DNA from: Pantanalinema sp.
GTDB taxonomy: Bacteria > Cyanobacteriota > Sericytochromatia > S15B-MN24 > UBA4093
Direction: 5' to 3'
Assembly: GCA_036704125.1 (NCBI GenBank)
Contig: DATNQI010000100.1
Coordinates: forward strand, 1-36,190
Length of the DNA stretch: 36,190 nt
Positions 1 to 7,342 of this stretch are shown in pieces. The translations under genes and the position numbers were made by a program. Position 1 is the stretch's first letter; the number at the start of each line of letters is the position of its first letter. The notes beneath the pieces were generated by a model that was not told the origin of the DNA, searched no databases, and was given only the letters and a program-made list of their open reading frames with translations.

Positions 1-70
1 CATGAAGCAAGATTTGACGGGGATTTAACGAGATATCAATCAAGCCCTCCCCCGCACGACGAGGTCCCCC

Positions 71-919
71 ATGAAGAAGATCGCCCTGCCCCTGCTGCTG
101 CTCTCGCTTTCCCTCTCGCTTGCAGGCTGCGGCCTCGGGACCCCCTCGGCCTCGCAGCTGAGCGCCTCCGACGACGCGCAGCTTGCGGCCGAATCCCTCT
201 CCGGCGGCGACGAGGCGCGTCTTTCGGCCATCGTCGAGCGGCTCTCGGGCGACTTTTTAGGCACCGCCTCGCTGGAGGCCGCGTCGTCGGATCCGTTCGT
301 CGGGCCGCGCGCGGGCCTGCTGTACCGCGCCCTCGACAAGAGCCAGGTCCTGCGCACGCTCGGTTACAAGCTCTCGGGCGCCATCGTGAAGCGCCACTTC
401 AGCAAACCCGGAACGGTCGACGACGTCCCGCCCATCGGACCGGCGGATCGCGCCGCCCTGAGCCGCGCCCTGCAGCCCGGGGACGTGATCCAGTGCGGCA
501 ACAACAGCTCGTTCGTGCATGCGATCTTCTACCTGGGCGACGACGTGATCGTCCACGCCCTGGCCCAGGAGGGCTTCGGCCGCAAGATGATCGGGGTGCG
601 CGAGGAGACGCTGACGGCCTACCTGGATCGCGCCGAGCGGGACAAGGTGGTGGTCCTGAGGCCGCGCTGGACGCCCGAGAAGCTCCAGGACGCGATCGCC
701 TTCTCCCGGGCCCAGGTCGGCAAGGACTACGACACCCTCTTCATGACCGACGCGGACGATCGCTTCTACTGCACCGAGCTGGTCTACCGGATCCTGACCC
801 GCACCGGGGTCGCGCGGGTCGAGCCCCACAAGGTCAAGGGCGGCTGGCGGCTCGTCATGAACGAGGACTTCCGCAAGAGCCCGGACCTCGCGGTGGTCTA
901 CCGCCTCAACCACGACTAG
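71..919 (+). CDS. YiiX-like permuted NlpC/P60 lipoprotein
   Basis: 282 residues. The N-terminus has two lysines, a leucine-rich hydrophobic stretch and a lipobox LAGC with the acylated Cys at residue 20, so this is a lipoprotein facing the envelope. After a low-complexity linker the C-terminal half (about 125-260) looks like the YiiX/permuted papain-like amidase group: PGDV at 136-139, a candidate catalytic His150 in SSFVHAIFYLGD, and a candidate nucleophile Cys234 in RFYCTELVY. In this family the Cys lies near the C-terminal end, the reverse of standard NlpC/P60. Members hydrolyse amide or acyl bonds in peptidoglycan or lipids; the substrate here is unknown. GAGG at 61-64 precedes the ATG. 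It converges with the Tim44-domain gene across a shared hairpin. Confidence 0.8.
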   Translation: MKKIALPLLLLSLSLSLAGCGLGTPSASQLSASDDAQLAAESLSGGDEARLSAIVERLSGDFLGTASLEAASSDPFVGPRAGLLYRALDKSQVLRTLGYKLSGAIVKRHFSKPGTVDDVPPIGPADRAALSRALQPGDVIQCGNNSSFVHAIFYLGDDVIVHALAQEGFGRKMIGVREETLTAYLDRAERDKVVVLRPRWTPEKLQDAIAFSRAQVGKDYDTLFMTDADDRFYCTELVYRILTRTGVARVEPHKVKGGWRLVMNEDFRKSPDLAVVYRLNHD

Positions 920-930
920 AGGCGATCGAG

Positions 931-962
931 AAAAAGCGGGGCGCTCATCAGAGCGCCCCGCT
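931..962 (-). terminator. Intrinsic terminator between convergent genes
   Basis: A perfect 11-bp stem (935-945 with 952-962) closes a 6-nt loop. A run of A on the + strand at 931-935 is the U-tract for minus-strand transcripts, so it best fits the end of the Tim44-domain gene. It also lies just after the lipoprotein gene stop and may slow + strand transcription. Confidence 0.85.
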
Positions 963-969
963 TCGGCTG

Positions 970-1965
970 TTAGTACTGGTTGATGGCCGAGAGGCGCCAG
1001 TCGTCCTCGCCGCGGGTGCGGTTGAAGGTCCAGGCCTCCTTGAACTCGACCGGCTCGCTCGTCGAGCCCTCGACCACCTGACCGTGGCGCTCCATGTAGT
1101 CCACGAGGCGGGCGTAGATCTTGACGGTGATGTACTCCTCGCGGTCCTCGGTCCACGCCTCGGTGAGCTCGAAGGAGCGCATGACGATGTTCTTGATGAC
1201 GTTGCGCTCGCCTCGGCCGGCCATGGTGTCGAGGTCCTCGCGGAAGTAGTCGAACATCTCGGGGGTGGTCAGGCCGCGCAGGGCCGCCTGATCGTTGCTC
1301 GACCAGGCCTCCTGGACCCGGAAGAAGACGCCCGACAGGGCATCCTCGGTCTGCTCGGTCTTGAAGCCGGGGCTGTTGAGGGCGATGGCCGCGAGGCCCT
1401 GCTCCTTGGTCTGGCGGTAGCCGCCGATGTCGGTGATGGTGGGCGCCTGGGCGCCGAACTGCGAGGGCTGGTCGAAGGTCTGCCTGCCGAAGGGGTCCGA
1501 GGGGGCCCCCTGGCTGCCCGGCGCGTAGCTCGGCTGCTGGCGGTTCTTGAGCATGCGGTAGGCCATGAAGGCCAGGCCGCCGAGCAACAGCAGCGTCAGG
1601 AAGCCGCCGCCACCGCCGCCGCCCATGCCGCCGAAGCCTCCAAAGAGGCCGCCCAGCATCGAGAAGAGGGCGCTGCCCGCGAGCGCGCCGGCGAGGCCCG
1701 CCATGAACGGGTTGCGCTGGAACCAGGAGGGCTTGTTCTGCTGGAGCGGGTTGGTCCTTGCCGAGGCTGCGGGGTTGTTCCACTGCCGGGTGCGCTGGAT
1801 GCCCTGCATGCCGTTGTTGTCGAAGGTGCGCGCGCCGCGCGCCCCCATGGACGAGTACCCGCCCGACCTGGCCGAGCGGCCGGCGCGCGCCGAGGCGTCT
1901 TCGGCGACGACCCCGCCGAGGAAGATGCCGAGAGCTGCGATGGCGAGAATTTTACGAGCGTTCAA
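970..1965 (-). CDS. Tim44-domain membrane protein under a Mn riboswitch
   Basis: 331 residues starting at TTG (1965-1963). The start is fixed by a perfect AGGAGG at 1976-1971 with a 5-nt spacer. Residues 1-22 resemble a signal peptide or first membrane anchor. Residues 23-85 are Arg/Gly/Asn-rich. A glycine-rich hydrophobic segment (88-138, with a run of seven Gly near 115-121) probably spans the membrane. The C-terminal part (about 180-331) matches the Tim44-like domain: a VQEAWSSND region, then an NTF2-like fold ending in DDWRLSAINQY. Bacterial proteins of this layout are often annotated as Tim44-like translocase proteins, but their function is poorly known. The gene stands alone behind a 5' leader of about 237 nt holding a manganese riboswitch and terminator, which suggests a role linked to Mn stress or envelope proteins made under high Mn. 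Confidence 0.85.
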   Translation of the reverse strand: MNARKILAIAALGIFLGGVVAEDASARAGRSARSGGYSSMGARGARTFDNNGMQGIQRTRQWNNPAASARTNPLQQNKPSWFQRNPFMAGLAGALAGSALFSMLGGLFGGFGGMGGGGGGGFLTLLLLGGLAFMAYRMLKNRQQPSYAPGSQGAPSDPFGRQTFDQPSQFGAQAPTITDIGGYRQTKEQGLAAIALNSPGFKTEQTEDALSGVFFRVQEAWSSNDQAALRGLTTPEMFDYFREDLDTMAGRGERNVIKNIVMRSFELTEAWTEDREEYITVKIYARLVDYMERHGQVVEGSTSEPVEFKEAWTFNRTRGEDDWRLSAINQY

Positions 1966-2037
1966 ATGAACCTCCTGTGAGTCGCCGTCCGAGGACGGGG
2001 AAAAACGAGATCCGTCGTCTGCTCATCGGGACGTGCC

Positions 2038-2098
2038 AAAAAGGAGCACGACCTTGGATGAGCGGGCGACGGCCTGCTCAATACCAAGGTCTTGCTCC
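2038..2098 (-). terminator. Riboswitch-controlled intrinsic terminator
   Basis: On the minus strand a 15-position stem pairs 2098-2084 with 2057-2043 with one mismatch, followed at once by five U (A-run 2038-2042 on the + strand). Its 5' arm contains the GCAAGACCTTGG segment that also forms the 3' strand of the aptamer P1 helix. The terminator and the closed aptamer are therefore mutually exclusive, as in an ON switch. Confidence 0.85.
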
Positions 2099-2204
2099 CG
2101 AGCTGTCGCTCGTCGCGGGCACCGAGCCCAGAAGGGCTGTGTTGACGATGCCTGCGTCTGCCTTTTTTTGGGCGGCAGCGGCTACTCCCCTAAGTTTTGA
2201 ATGG
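2079..2204 (-). promoter_or_regulatory. yybP-ykoY manganese riboswitch aptamer
   Basis: The minus-strand RNA carries the hallmark loop GGGGAGTAGC (2190-2181), the second conserved loop ATCGTCAACA (2149-2140), and the 3' signature GCAAGACCTT (2095-2086), in the order and spacing I recall for the yybP-ykoY family. P1 is visible: the RNA 5' end (about 2202-2189) pairs with 2089-2077 through roughly 13 positions with two mismatches. In this family Mn2+ bridges the two conserved loops and stabilises P1. Here that would break up the overlapping terminator and turn the Tim44-domain gene on. Family match and geometry are seen; ligand binding is inferred. Confidence 0.85.
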
Positions 2205-2208
2205 AGGC

Positions 2209-2236
2209 ATCTTACCACACCGCGCCGAGATGTCAA
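2209..2236 (-). promoter_or_regulatory. Sigma-70 promoter of the riboswitch transcript
   Basis: Minus-strand TTGACA (2236-2231), 16-nt spacer, TAAGAT (2214-2209). The predicted transcription start near 2202 places the RNA 5' end exactly at the start of aptamer helix P1, which supports both calls. Confidence 0.8.
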
Positions 2237-2243
2237 GTGAGGG

Positions 2244-2440
2244 CTAGGTCTCGGCGGCTGGCATGACCAGCCACAGGATCACGTAGAGGACCCACATGGG
2301 GCCGGGCAGGAGGCTGAGCAGCAGCCAGACCAGGCGCGCGGCCATCGGCGAGATGCCGAAGCGATCGGCAAGGCTCCGCAGACCCCTGCGACGATGCGGT
2401 GATTGCGGGAGCGCACGAGGCGCGAGGGGGGCGAGGCCAT
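2244..2440 (-). pseudogene. PspC-domain protein with a one-base frameshift
   Basis: AGGAGG (2456-2451) lies 10 nt before ATG 2440. The first 22 codons end in HRIVAGVCG, the typical opening of a PspC domain. The continuation SLADRFGISP and a hydrophobic segment ending YVILWLVMP, also typical of PspC, is in another frame (2375-2244, stop TAG at 2246-2244). The join is at codon GGA 2377-2375: one base is missing relative to an intact gene of about 65 residues. There is no slippery run, so programmed shifting is unlikely; a real mutation or an assembly indel are both possible. PspC-domain proteins are small membrane proteins of the phage-shock/envelope stress response. Confidence 0.65.
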
Positions 2441-2477
2441 GGCGAGGACACCTCCTGATCAAGGGGATACGCCATGA

Positions 2478-2487
2478 ATGGTATAAT
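2478..2487 (+). promoter_or_regulatory. Extended -10 promoter of tldD
   Basis: TGG followed by TATAAT (2482-2487) forms an extended -10 element; no good -35 is seen. A start near 2494 would leave a leader of about 60 nt to tldD. The TATAAT is part of a near-palindrome and could also serve the divergent PspC-like gene. Confidence 0.6.
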
Positions 2488-2552
2488 AGGAGGTCCACGA
2501 TTGCCTAGAGCGGGTGCCCGTCGCCCGCGACCGCCCCACGTAAGGAGTCCCC

Positions 2553-3971
2553 ATGGAACCCACCACCGCCCCCGCGGGTGCGCCAGAGTTACTCGATCGC
2601 CGCCTGATCGGCGACGTGCTCGATACGGCCCTCTCGAACGGCGCCGACTTCGCCGAGATCTTCGTAGAGGACAAGGCGACCAGCCGCATCTCCCTGCTCG
2701 ATTCCAAGGTCAAGGACGCCGCCAGCGGCCAGGTCCTGGGGGCGGGCATCCGCGTGCTCTACGGCACCCGCGCGGTCTACGCCCACACCAACGACCTCTC
2801 GCGCGAGAGCCTGCTCTTCGCGGCGCGCTCGGTGAGCCAGGCCCACCAGGGTTCCGAGCGCCACCCGGCCTCGGCGCTGGTGAGCGCGCCGCGCGGTCGG
2901 GTCCATCCCTTCGAGCGGGACCCGCGCGAGGTGCCCTCGGCGCTCAAGGTCGCCCTGCTCTCGCGGGCCGACCGCGCGGCCCGGGCCTTCGCCAGCGAGA
3001 TCTCGCAGGTGGACGTTTCGTTGACCGAGTGGGTGCAGCGCGTCCTGGTGGCCAACTCGGAGGGGCTCTTGGCGAGCGACCTTCGGCCCTACGTCCGCCT
3101 GGCGATCCAGGCGATCGCCTCGGATGGCACCGAGTTCCAGACCGGCGCCGAGTCGCCGGGCGCCCTGCGCGGCTACGAGTGGATCGACGCGCTCGACGTG
3201 GAGGCCCTCGCCCGGTCCGCCGCCGAGCAGGCCATGACCATGCTCAAGGCGGGCTACGCCCCTTCCGGCAAGATGCCCGTCATCATCGACAAGGGCTTCG
3301 GCGGGGTCATCCTCCACGAGGCATGCGGTCACCTGCTCGAGACCACCTCGGTCGCGACCGGCGCCTCGGTCTTCGCGGGCAAGATGGGCGAGCGGATCGC
3401 CCACCCCAGCGTGACGGTGGTGGATGACGGCACCCTCGAGGCCGAGTGGGGCTCGACGGCCATCGACGACGAGGGCATGCCCACCGAGAAGACGACCCTC
3501 ATCGAGAACGGCAAGCTCGTCAGCTACATCGTCGACCGGCTCGGCGCCCGCAAGACCGGCTACCGCCCCACGGGCTCGGGCCGCCGCGAGAGCTACCGCT
3601 TCGCGCCCACCAGCCGCATGCGCAACACCTACATCGCCCCGGGCCCCCACTCGCTCGAGGAGCTGATCGCCTCGGTGCCCTACGGCCTCTACGCCAAGCG
3701 CATGGGCGGCGGATCGGTCAGCCCCGGCACGGGGGACTTCAACTTCTCGGTGCGCGAGGCCTACGTCATCCGCGACGGCAAGCTTTGCGAGCCGGTGCGC
3801 GGCGCGACCCTGATCGGTAACGGCTCGGACATCCTCCAGAAGATCGACATGGTGGGCAGCGACCTGGCCCATGCGGCCGGGATGTGCGGCTCGCTGAGCG
3901 GCTCGATCCCCGTCAACGTCGGCCAGCCCCCGGTCCGGGTCTCCGAGATCGTCGTGGGCGGAAGGAGCTAA
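2553..3971 (+). CDS. tldD: TldD metalloprotease subunit
   Basis: 472 residues, the usual length for TldD. The zinc motif is HEACGH, with His255, Glu256 and His260, followed by conserved blocks including EAEWGSTAIDDEG and the C-terminal GMCGSLSGSIPVNVGQP. TldD is the catalytic half of the TldD-TldE heterodimer, a cytoplasmic protease that digests unfolded peptides through a narrow channel. In Escherichia coli it matures microcin B17 and degrades the CcdA antitoxin. AAGGAG (2542-2547) sits 5 nt before the ATG. tldE follows after 4 nt, so both are co-transcribed and made in equal amounts. No peptide precursor gene is visible nearby. Confidence 0.97.
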   Translation: MEPTTAPAGAPELLDRRLIGDVLDTALSNGADFAEIFVEDKATSRISLLDSKVKDAASGQVLGAGIRVLYGTRAVYAHTNDLSRESLLFAARSVSQAHQGSERHPASALVSAPRGRVHPFERDPREVPSALKVALLSRADRAARAFASEISQVDVSLTEWVQRVLVANSEGLLASDLRPYVRLAIQAIASDGTEFQTGAESPGALRGYEWIDALDVEALARSAAEQAMTMLKAGYAPSGKMPVIIDKGFGGVILHEACGHLLETTSVATGASVFAGKMGERIAHPSVTVVDDGTLEAEWGSTAIDDEGMPTEKTTLIENGKLVSYIVDRLGARKTGYRPTGSGRRESYRFAPTSRMRNTYIAPGPHSLEELIASVPYGLYAKRMGGGSVSPGTGDFNFSVREAYVIRDGKLCEPVRGATLIGNGSDILQKIDMVGSDLAHAAGMCGSLSGSIPVNVGQPPVRVSEIVVGGRS

Positions 3972-3975
3972 GCAG

Positions 3976-5316
3976 ATGAACACCTACACCACCGAGATCC
4001 AGGCCGTGCTCGCGGCCGCGACCCAGGCTGCCGTCGAGGCCGAGGTCTACCTGCGCGCCGCCACCGCCACCACCATCCGCATCCAGGACCAGGAGGTCGA
4101 CCAGTTCTCGCTGGCGGACTCGCGCGGGGCGGGCATCCGCGTCGTGAAGGACGGAAAGGTCGGCTACGCCTACACCGAGGACCTCTCGGCCGAGGCCATG
4201 CTGCGCACCCTCGAGGCCGCGATCACCAACGCGGGCCTCATCCCCGAGTCGGTGGGAGCGGCGCTCGCCTCCTTCGAGGGAGAGACGGCCGAGCTGGGCC
4301 TGCACCGCCCCGCGCTCGCCGAGATCGCCGTGCCGGTCAAGATCGACAAGGCCAAGGCCCTCGAGCGCGTCGCGAAGGCCGCGGACCCGCGGATCAAGAA
4401 CGTGACGAGCACCATGTACTCCGACACCCACGGCTTCGTCCGGGTCGCGAGCACCGCAGGGGTCGATCGCAGCTTCAAGAGCAGCCTCGCGTGGCTCGCC
4501 ACCGTGCCCCTGCTCCACGCGGACGGCCAGAACAAGAACTACTACCAGGTCAAGGCCGTGCGCGACTTCGAAGCGCTCGATCCCGAGGCGATCGCCCGCG
4601 AGGGCGTCGCGCGCGCCGCCGAGAAGCTCGGCGCCCGCGAGCCCCAGTCGGGCACCTACCCGGTCCTGATCGAGTCGGATCCCATGGGGGATCTGCTGCA
4701 GGTCTTCTCCGGGATCTTCTCGGGCAAGCTCGCCCAGGAGGGCAAGACCCTGCTCAAGGACCGGATCGGCGAGGCGATCGCCGCGAGCGTCATCACCATC
4801 GTCGACGATCCGCTCAACGTGGAGGGCTACGGGGCGCGCCCCTTCGACGACGAGGGCTGCCCTTCCAAGGTCGTGCGGCTGGTCGAGGGGGGCGTGTTCA
4901 AGGGCTTCTTGCACAACGCCGAGACCGCGCGCCAGGCCGGGGTGGCCTCGACGGGCCATGCGGCCCGGGGCGGCTACAAGGGCACCGTCGAGGTCGCGCC
5001 CTCCAACCTGTACCTGGAGCCCGGGGAGCGCGAGCCCGAGGCGATCCTCGCCGAGTTCGAGCGGGCCGTCATCGTCACCGAGGTGACGGGGCTTCACGCC
5101 GGGGCCAACGTGATCTCGGGGGACTTCAGCCTCCAGGCCCAGGGCTTCTGGTGGGAGGGCAAGAAGCGCTCGCCCATCCACAACTTCACCATCTCGGGCA
5201 ACTTCTACGCCCTGCTCTTGGAGATCGCCGAGGTCGCCAGCGATCTCGAGTGGTTCACCTCCGGGATCGGCTCGCCCTCGGTGCTGGTCAAGGAGCTTGC
5301 GATCGCAGGGGCCTAG
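3976..5316 (+). CDS. tldE: TldE (PmbA) non-catalytic partner of TldD
   Basis: 446 residues, the standard TldE/PmbA length. It shares the fold of TldD, for example a similar N-terminal region with ADSRGAGIRVVKDGKVGYAYT, but lacks the HExxxH motif, as expected for the partner that completes the TldD active-site channel. The C-terminus keeps the FTISGNFYALL and GSPSVLVKELAI blocks. It starts 4 nt after the tldD stop; the ribosome site GGAAGGAG lies inside the end of tldD, implying translational coupling. A GC-rich hairpin follows its stop. Confidence 0.96.
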   Translation: MNTYTTEIQAVLAAATQAAVEAEVYLRAATATTIRIQDQEVDQFSLADSRGAGIRVVKDGKVGYAYTEDLSAEAMLRTLEAAITNAGLIPESVGAALASFEGETAELGLHRPALAEIAVPVKIDKAKALERVAKAADPRIKNVTSTMYSDTHGFVRVASTAGVDRSFKSSLAWLATVPLLHADGQNKNYYQVKAVRDFEALDPEAIAREGVARAAEKLGAREPQSGTYPVLIESDPMGDLLQVFSGIFSGKLAQEGKTLLKDRIGEAIAASVITIVDDPLNVEGYGARPFDDEGCPSKVVRLVEGGVFKGFLHNAETARQAGVASTGHAARGGYKGTVEVAPSNLYLEPGEREPEAILAEFERAVIVTEVTGLHAGANVISGDFSLQAQGFWWEGKKRSPIHNFTISGNFYALLLEIAEVASDLEWFTSGIGSPSVLVKELAIAGA

Positions 5317-5322
5317 GGCCCT

Positions 5323-5349
5323 CGGGGGCCGGCCTAGCGTCGGCCCCCG
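5323..5349. terminator. GC-rich hairpin after tldE, possible terminator
   Basis: A perfect 9-bp stem (5323-5331 with 5341-5349) with a 9-nt loop lies just after the tldE stop and over the end of the convergent small gene. There is no U-tract on either strand, so efficiency is doubtful. Confidence 0.35.
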
Positions 5350-5495
5350 CCCTCCTCGGTGAGGAACCAGGCGGGCTGCGCTCGATCCGGCGCCTGAAGC
5401 CGGCTGTGAATGGTCGGGAGGCGGGCGACCACCCCGAGCGCCATGGCGGTCAGGACGCAGACGAGGACCGAGAGGGCCTGCTGTGGGTTCGTCAT
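5334..5495 (-). CDS. Small single-pass membrane protein
   Basis: 53 residues from ATG 5495; GGGAGG six bases upstream on the minus strand fixes this start rather than the in-frame codon further upstream. Residues 6-24 form one hydrophobic helix (ALSVLVCVLTAMALGVVA). The tail is polar and ends in EEGGGRR. I recognise no family. It converges on tldE and shares a hairpin with it. Confidence 0.5.
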   Translation of the reverse strand: MTNPQQALSVLVCVLTAMALGVVARLPTIHSRLQAPDRAQPAWFLTEEGGGRR

Positions 5496-5590
5496 CCGCC
5501 ACCTCCCTGGGGCTTGATTAACAAATCGCAACAATTCCCGCAGCGTAGCCCAGCCCTCAGCTGCCGCGCAAGGTCCTGCCGCGCGTTGCC

Positions 5591-5620
5591 TTTACACGCC
5601 CCGCGCGGGCGCGGTAGGAT
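5591..5620 (+). promoter_or_regulatory. Promoter upstream of the 115-residue protein gene
   Basis: TTTACA (5591-5596), 18-nt spacer, TAGGAT (5615-5620). A start near 5627 gives a 40-nt leader to the GTG at 5667. Confidence 0.5.
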
Positions 5621-5666
5621 GCCACCAGGCCTTCAAGCTGCCTGGCCGGGCCGAAAGGATGGAGCC

Positions 5667-6014
5667 GTGAGCGATCAACCTCTTAACGCGGGCGCTCGCC
5701 CGCTTCCGACCGTGCAGGAGGTCATCTCCTGCATGCACACCCTGCAGTCCGCCCTCGGGGCCTACGTCCAGTTCGACGCCCGCAACGACGAGGGAGGCAA
5801 GTCGACCGCCTCGGCTCGGGTCATCGGGGCCTACCGCAAGCTGATCCAGACCTACGATGTCCTGCCGGAGGGCCCTCGCCTCAACATGCGCGCGCCGATC
5901 CACGCCCTCCACGAGACGGTCGTGAGCATCGGCATCCCGCTCGGCCACTGCCGGGTGCCCCTGCCGGTGGAAGTGCCGCTTCCTGAGCTCGACCCCGAGG
6001 CCGATCCGGGCTAG
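5667..6014 (+). CDS. Conserved-looking cytoplasmic protein, unknown
   Basis: 115 residues from GTG 5667; a purine-rich AAGGATGGAG stretch lies directly before it. The ATG at 5659 is in another frame and meets a stop at once. No signal peptide or membrane segment. The sequence begins with a predicted helix (VQEVISCMHTLQSALGAY), contains a possible second helix around VIGAYRKLIQTYDVL, and ends in a Pro/Glu-rich tail. I recognise no family. It has its own promoter and is followed after 121 nt by another small unknown protein. Confidence 0.6.
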   Translation: MSDQPLNAGARPLPTVQEVISCMHTLQSALGAYVQFDARNDEGGKSTASARVIGAYRKLIQTYDVLPEGPRLNMRAPIHALHETVVSIGIPLGHCRVPLPVEVPLPELDPEADPG

Positions 6015-6135
6015 CGCCGAGGGGTGCGACCTTCAGTTGACGCTTCGAGGACCGCAAGGCGTGTCGTATCGTGATCCCAGAGGGCGTCGCGCGCGGCGTC
6101 GTCACGAGCGACTGAAACTGAAGAGGAGGCCCCCC

Positions 6136-6441
6136 ATGGCCCAGCCGGAAAAGGTGAGGGAGCTGGCCGAACTCACGGCGCGGCACCCCGAGGTCGCGGT
6201 CGAGCTGCTCGACCGGATCGGCAACATCCGCATCATCCTCTTCGACGGCCAGACGCATCCGGAATGCTTGCCCAGCGGGGGCACGCGCGATCGCATTTCG
6301 CACGAGGACCCCATCCCGGCGGTCGTCGCCGCGAACGTCTATCCCCGGGAGCTCTACGAGGACGCGGCGATGATCGACTTCGAGCCCATCGCGACCCGCG
6401 TCGGCCTCGACGAGGCGATCAAGGTCATCGAGGAGGACTGA
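6136..6441 (+). CDS. Small unknown protein
   Basis: 101 residues from ATG 6136 with GAGGAGG at 6123-6129. Soluble, acidic, with no recognised domain: a helical start (KVRELAELTARHPEVAVELLDRI as a visible helix region), a central RIILFDGQTHPE strand-like stretch and a helical, acidic C-terminus ending VIEED. The last 17 bases overlap the end of the convergent pseudouridine synthase gene. Confidence 0.65.
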   Translation: MAQPEKVRELAELTARHPEVAVELLDRIGNIRIILFDGQTHPECLPSGGTRDRISHEDPIPAVVAANVYPRELYEDAAMIDFEPIATRVGLDEAIKVIEED

Positions 6442-7318
6442 CTTCCCCAAGGAACGCCGCCCAGCTCGAGGGCGCAGGCGCCTCGAACGCCATGGGGCCC
6501 TTGGTCGGGTGCTCGAACGAGAGCCGCGCCGCGTGAAGGGCCATGGGCCCGGGCGCCGGGGCGGGGTGGTAGCGGATGTCGCCCAGGATGGGGTGCCCCA
6601 GGTGCGACAGGTGCACCCGGATCTGGTGGGTGCGCCCGGTCTCGAGCCTCAGCTCGAGCAGGGTGCGCCCCTCGCGGCTCTCCAGCGAGCGGTAGCGGGT
6701 CCGCGCCGCTTTCCCGTCCGGGCTGACCCTCATCTGCCCTGGCTCGACCGGGTCCCGGCCGATGGGCGCGTCGATCAGGCCCTCCCCCGCGAGCTCTCCC
6801 TCGACCCAGGCCAGGTAGACCCGCTCCATCGAGCGCGCAAGGACCTGAGCGAGCAAATGGCGGTGGGCGCTCTCGGCCTTGGCCAGCACCAGGAGCCCGC
6901 TCGTGTCGCGGTCCAGGCGATGGACGACGCCCGGCTGCGCCACGCCGCTGATGCCCGGCCAGTGGGGGATGTGGAAGAGCAGGGCGTTGAAGACGCTGCC
7001 GCTCCACCAGCCCGGCCCCGGATGGGTCGCCATGCCGGCGGGCTTGTTGACCACCACCAGCTCGTCGTCGGCGTACCGGATGTCGAGGGGCAAGTCCTCG
7101 GGCGTCACCGCGCTAGGTTCGACCCCGGGCGGCGTGACGTGGACCGCGGCCCCCGGCCAGAGGCGCAGGGACGGCTTGACGTGCGAGCCGTCTACCGCGA
7201 CGCGGCCCGCCTCGATCCAGCGGCGCGCCTCGATGCGATCGATCGAAGGGAGCGATTCGGCCAAGAAGACGTCGAGCCGGGCGTCGGAAAGGGCGTGGAA
7301 GGTCATGCGTTCAGCCAT
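6425..7318 (-). CDS. rluD: RluD-family 23S rRNA pseudouridine synthase
   Basis: 297 residues. An S4 RNA-binding domain lies at about 12-70, and the RluA-type catalytic domain at about 80-290. The signature GVVHRLDRDTSG contains the catalytic Asp136. Later blocks ARTRYR, LELRLETGRTHQIRVHL and GDIRY are all present. RluD makes pseudouridines at 1911, 1915 and 1917 of 23S rRNA helix 69 in E. coli; RluA, RluC and related enzymes share this layout, so the exact site is inferred. The start ATG 7318 has no Shine-Dalgarno sequence, but an extended -10 box ends 7 nt before it, suggesting a leaderless mRNA. It lies downstream of the HEAT gene in the same direction. Confidence 0.9.
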   Translation of the reverse strand: MAERMTFHALSDARLDVFLAESLPSIDRIEARRWIEAGRVAVDGSHVKPSLRLWPGAAVHVTPPGVEPSAVTPEDLPLDIRYADDELVVVNKPAGMATHPGPGWWSGSVFNALLFHIPHWPGISGVAQPGVVHRLDRDTSGLLVLAKAESAHRHLLAQVLARSMERVYLAWVEGELAGEGLIDAPIGRDPVEPGQMRVSPDGKAARTRYRSLESREGRTLLELRLETGRTHQIRVHLSHLGHPILGDIRYHPAPAPGPMALHAARLSFEHPTKGPMAFEAPAPSSWAAFLGEVSPPR

Positions 7319-7325
7319 GGGGGGT

Positions 7326-7334
7326 ATTCTAGCA
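7326..7334 (-). promoter_or_regulatory. Extended -10 promoter of rluD, leaderless
   Basis: On the minus strand TGC precedes TAGAAT (7331-7326). Seven bases separate the -10 box from the ATG at 7318, so the predicted first transcribed base is at or next to the start codon. Confidence 0.5.
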
Positions 7335-7342
7335 CTCCCTGA

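Noticed and set aside
257-1783. Long minus-strand open frame of about 500 codons
   Set aside because: Low-complexity Arg/Gly/Pro/His-rich translation antisense and out of frame to two well-supported genes; typical of GC-rich DNA.
2370-2380. Programmed frameshift in the PspC-like gene
   Set aside because: No slippery heptamer or downstream pseudoknot is evident; a simple indel explains it better.
2589-3983. Minus-strand open frame opposite tldD
   Set aside because: Shadow of tldD; His/Asp/Gly-rich composition with no domain and no ribosome site.
3976-5316. RiPP or microcin cluster around tldD-tldE
   Set aside because: No precursor peptide, cyclodehydratase or exporter gene adjoins; tldDE are common housekeeping genes.
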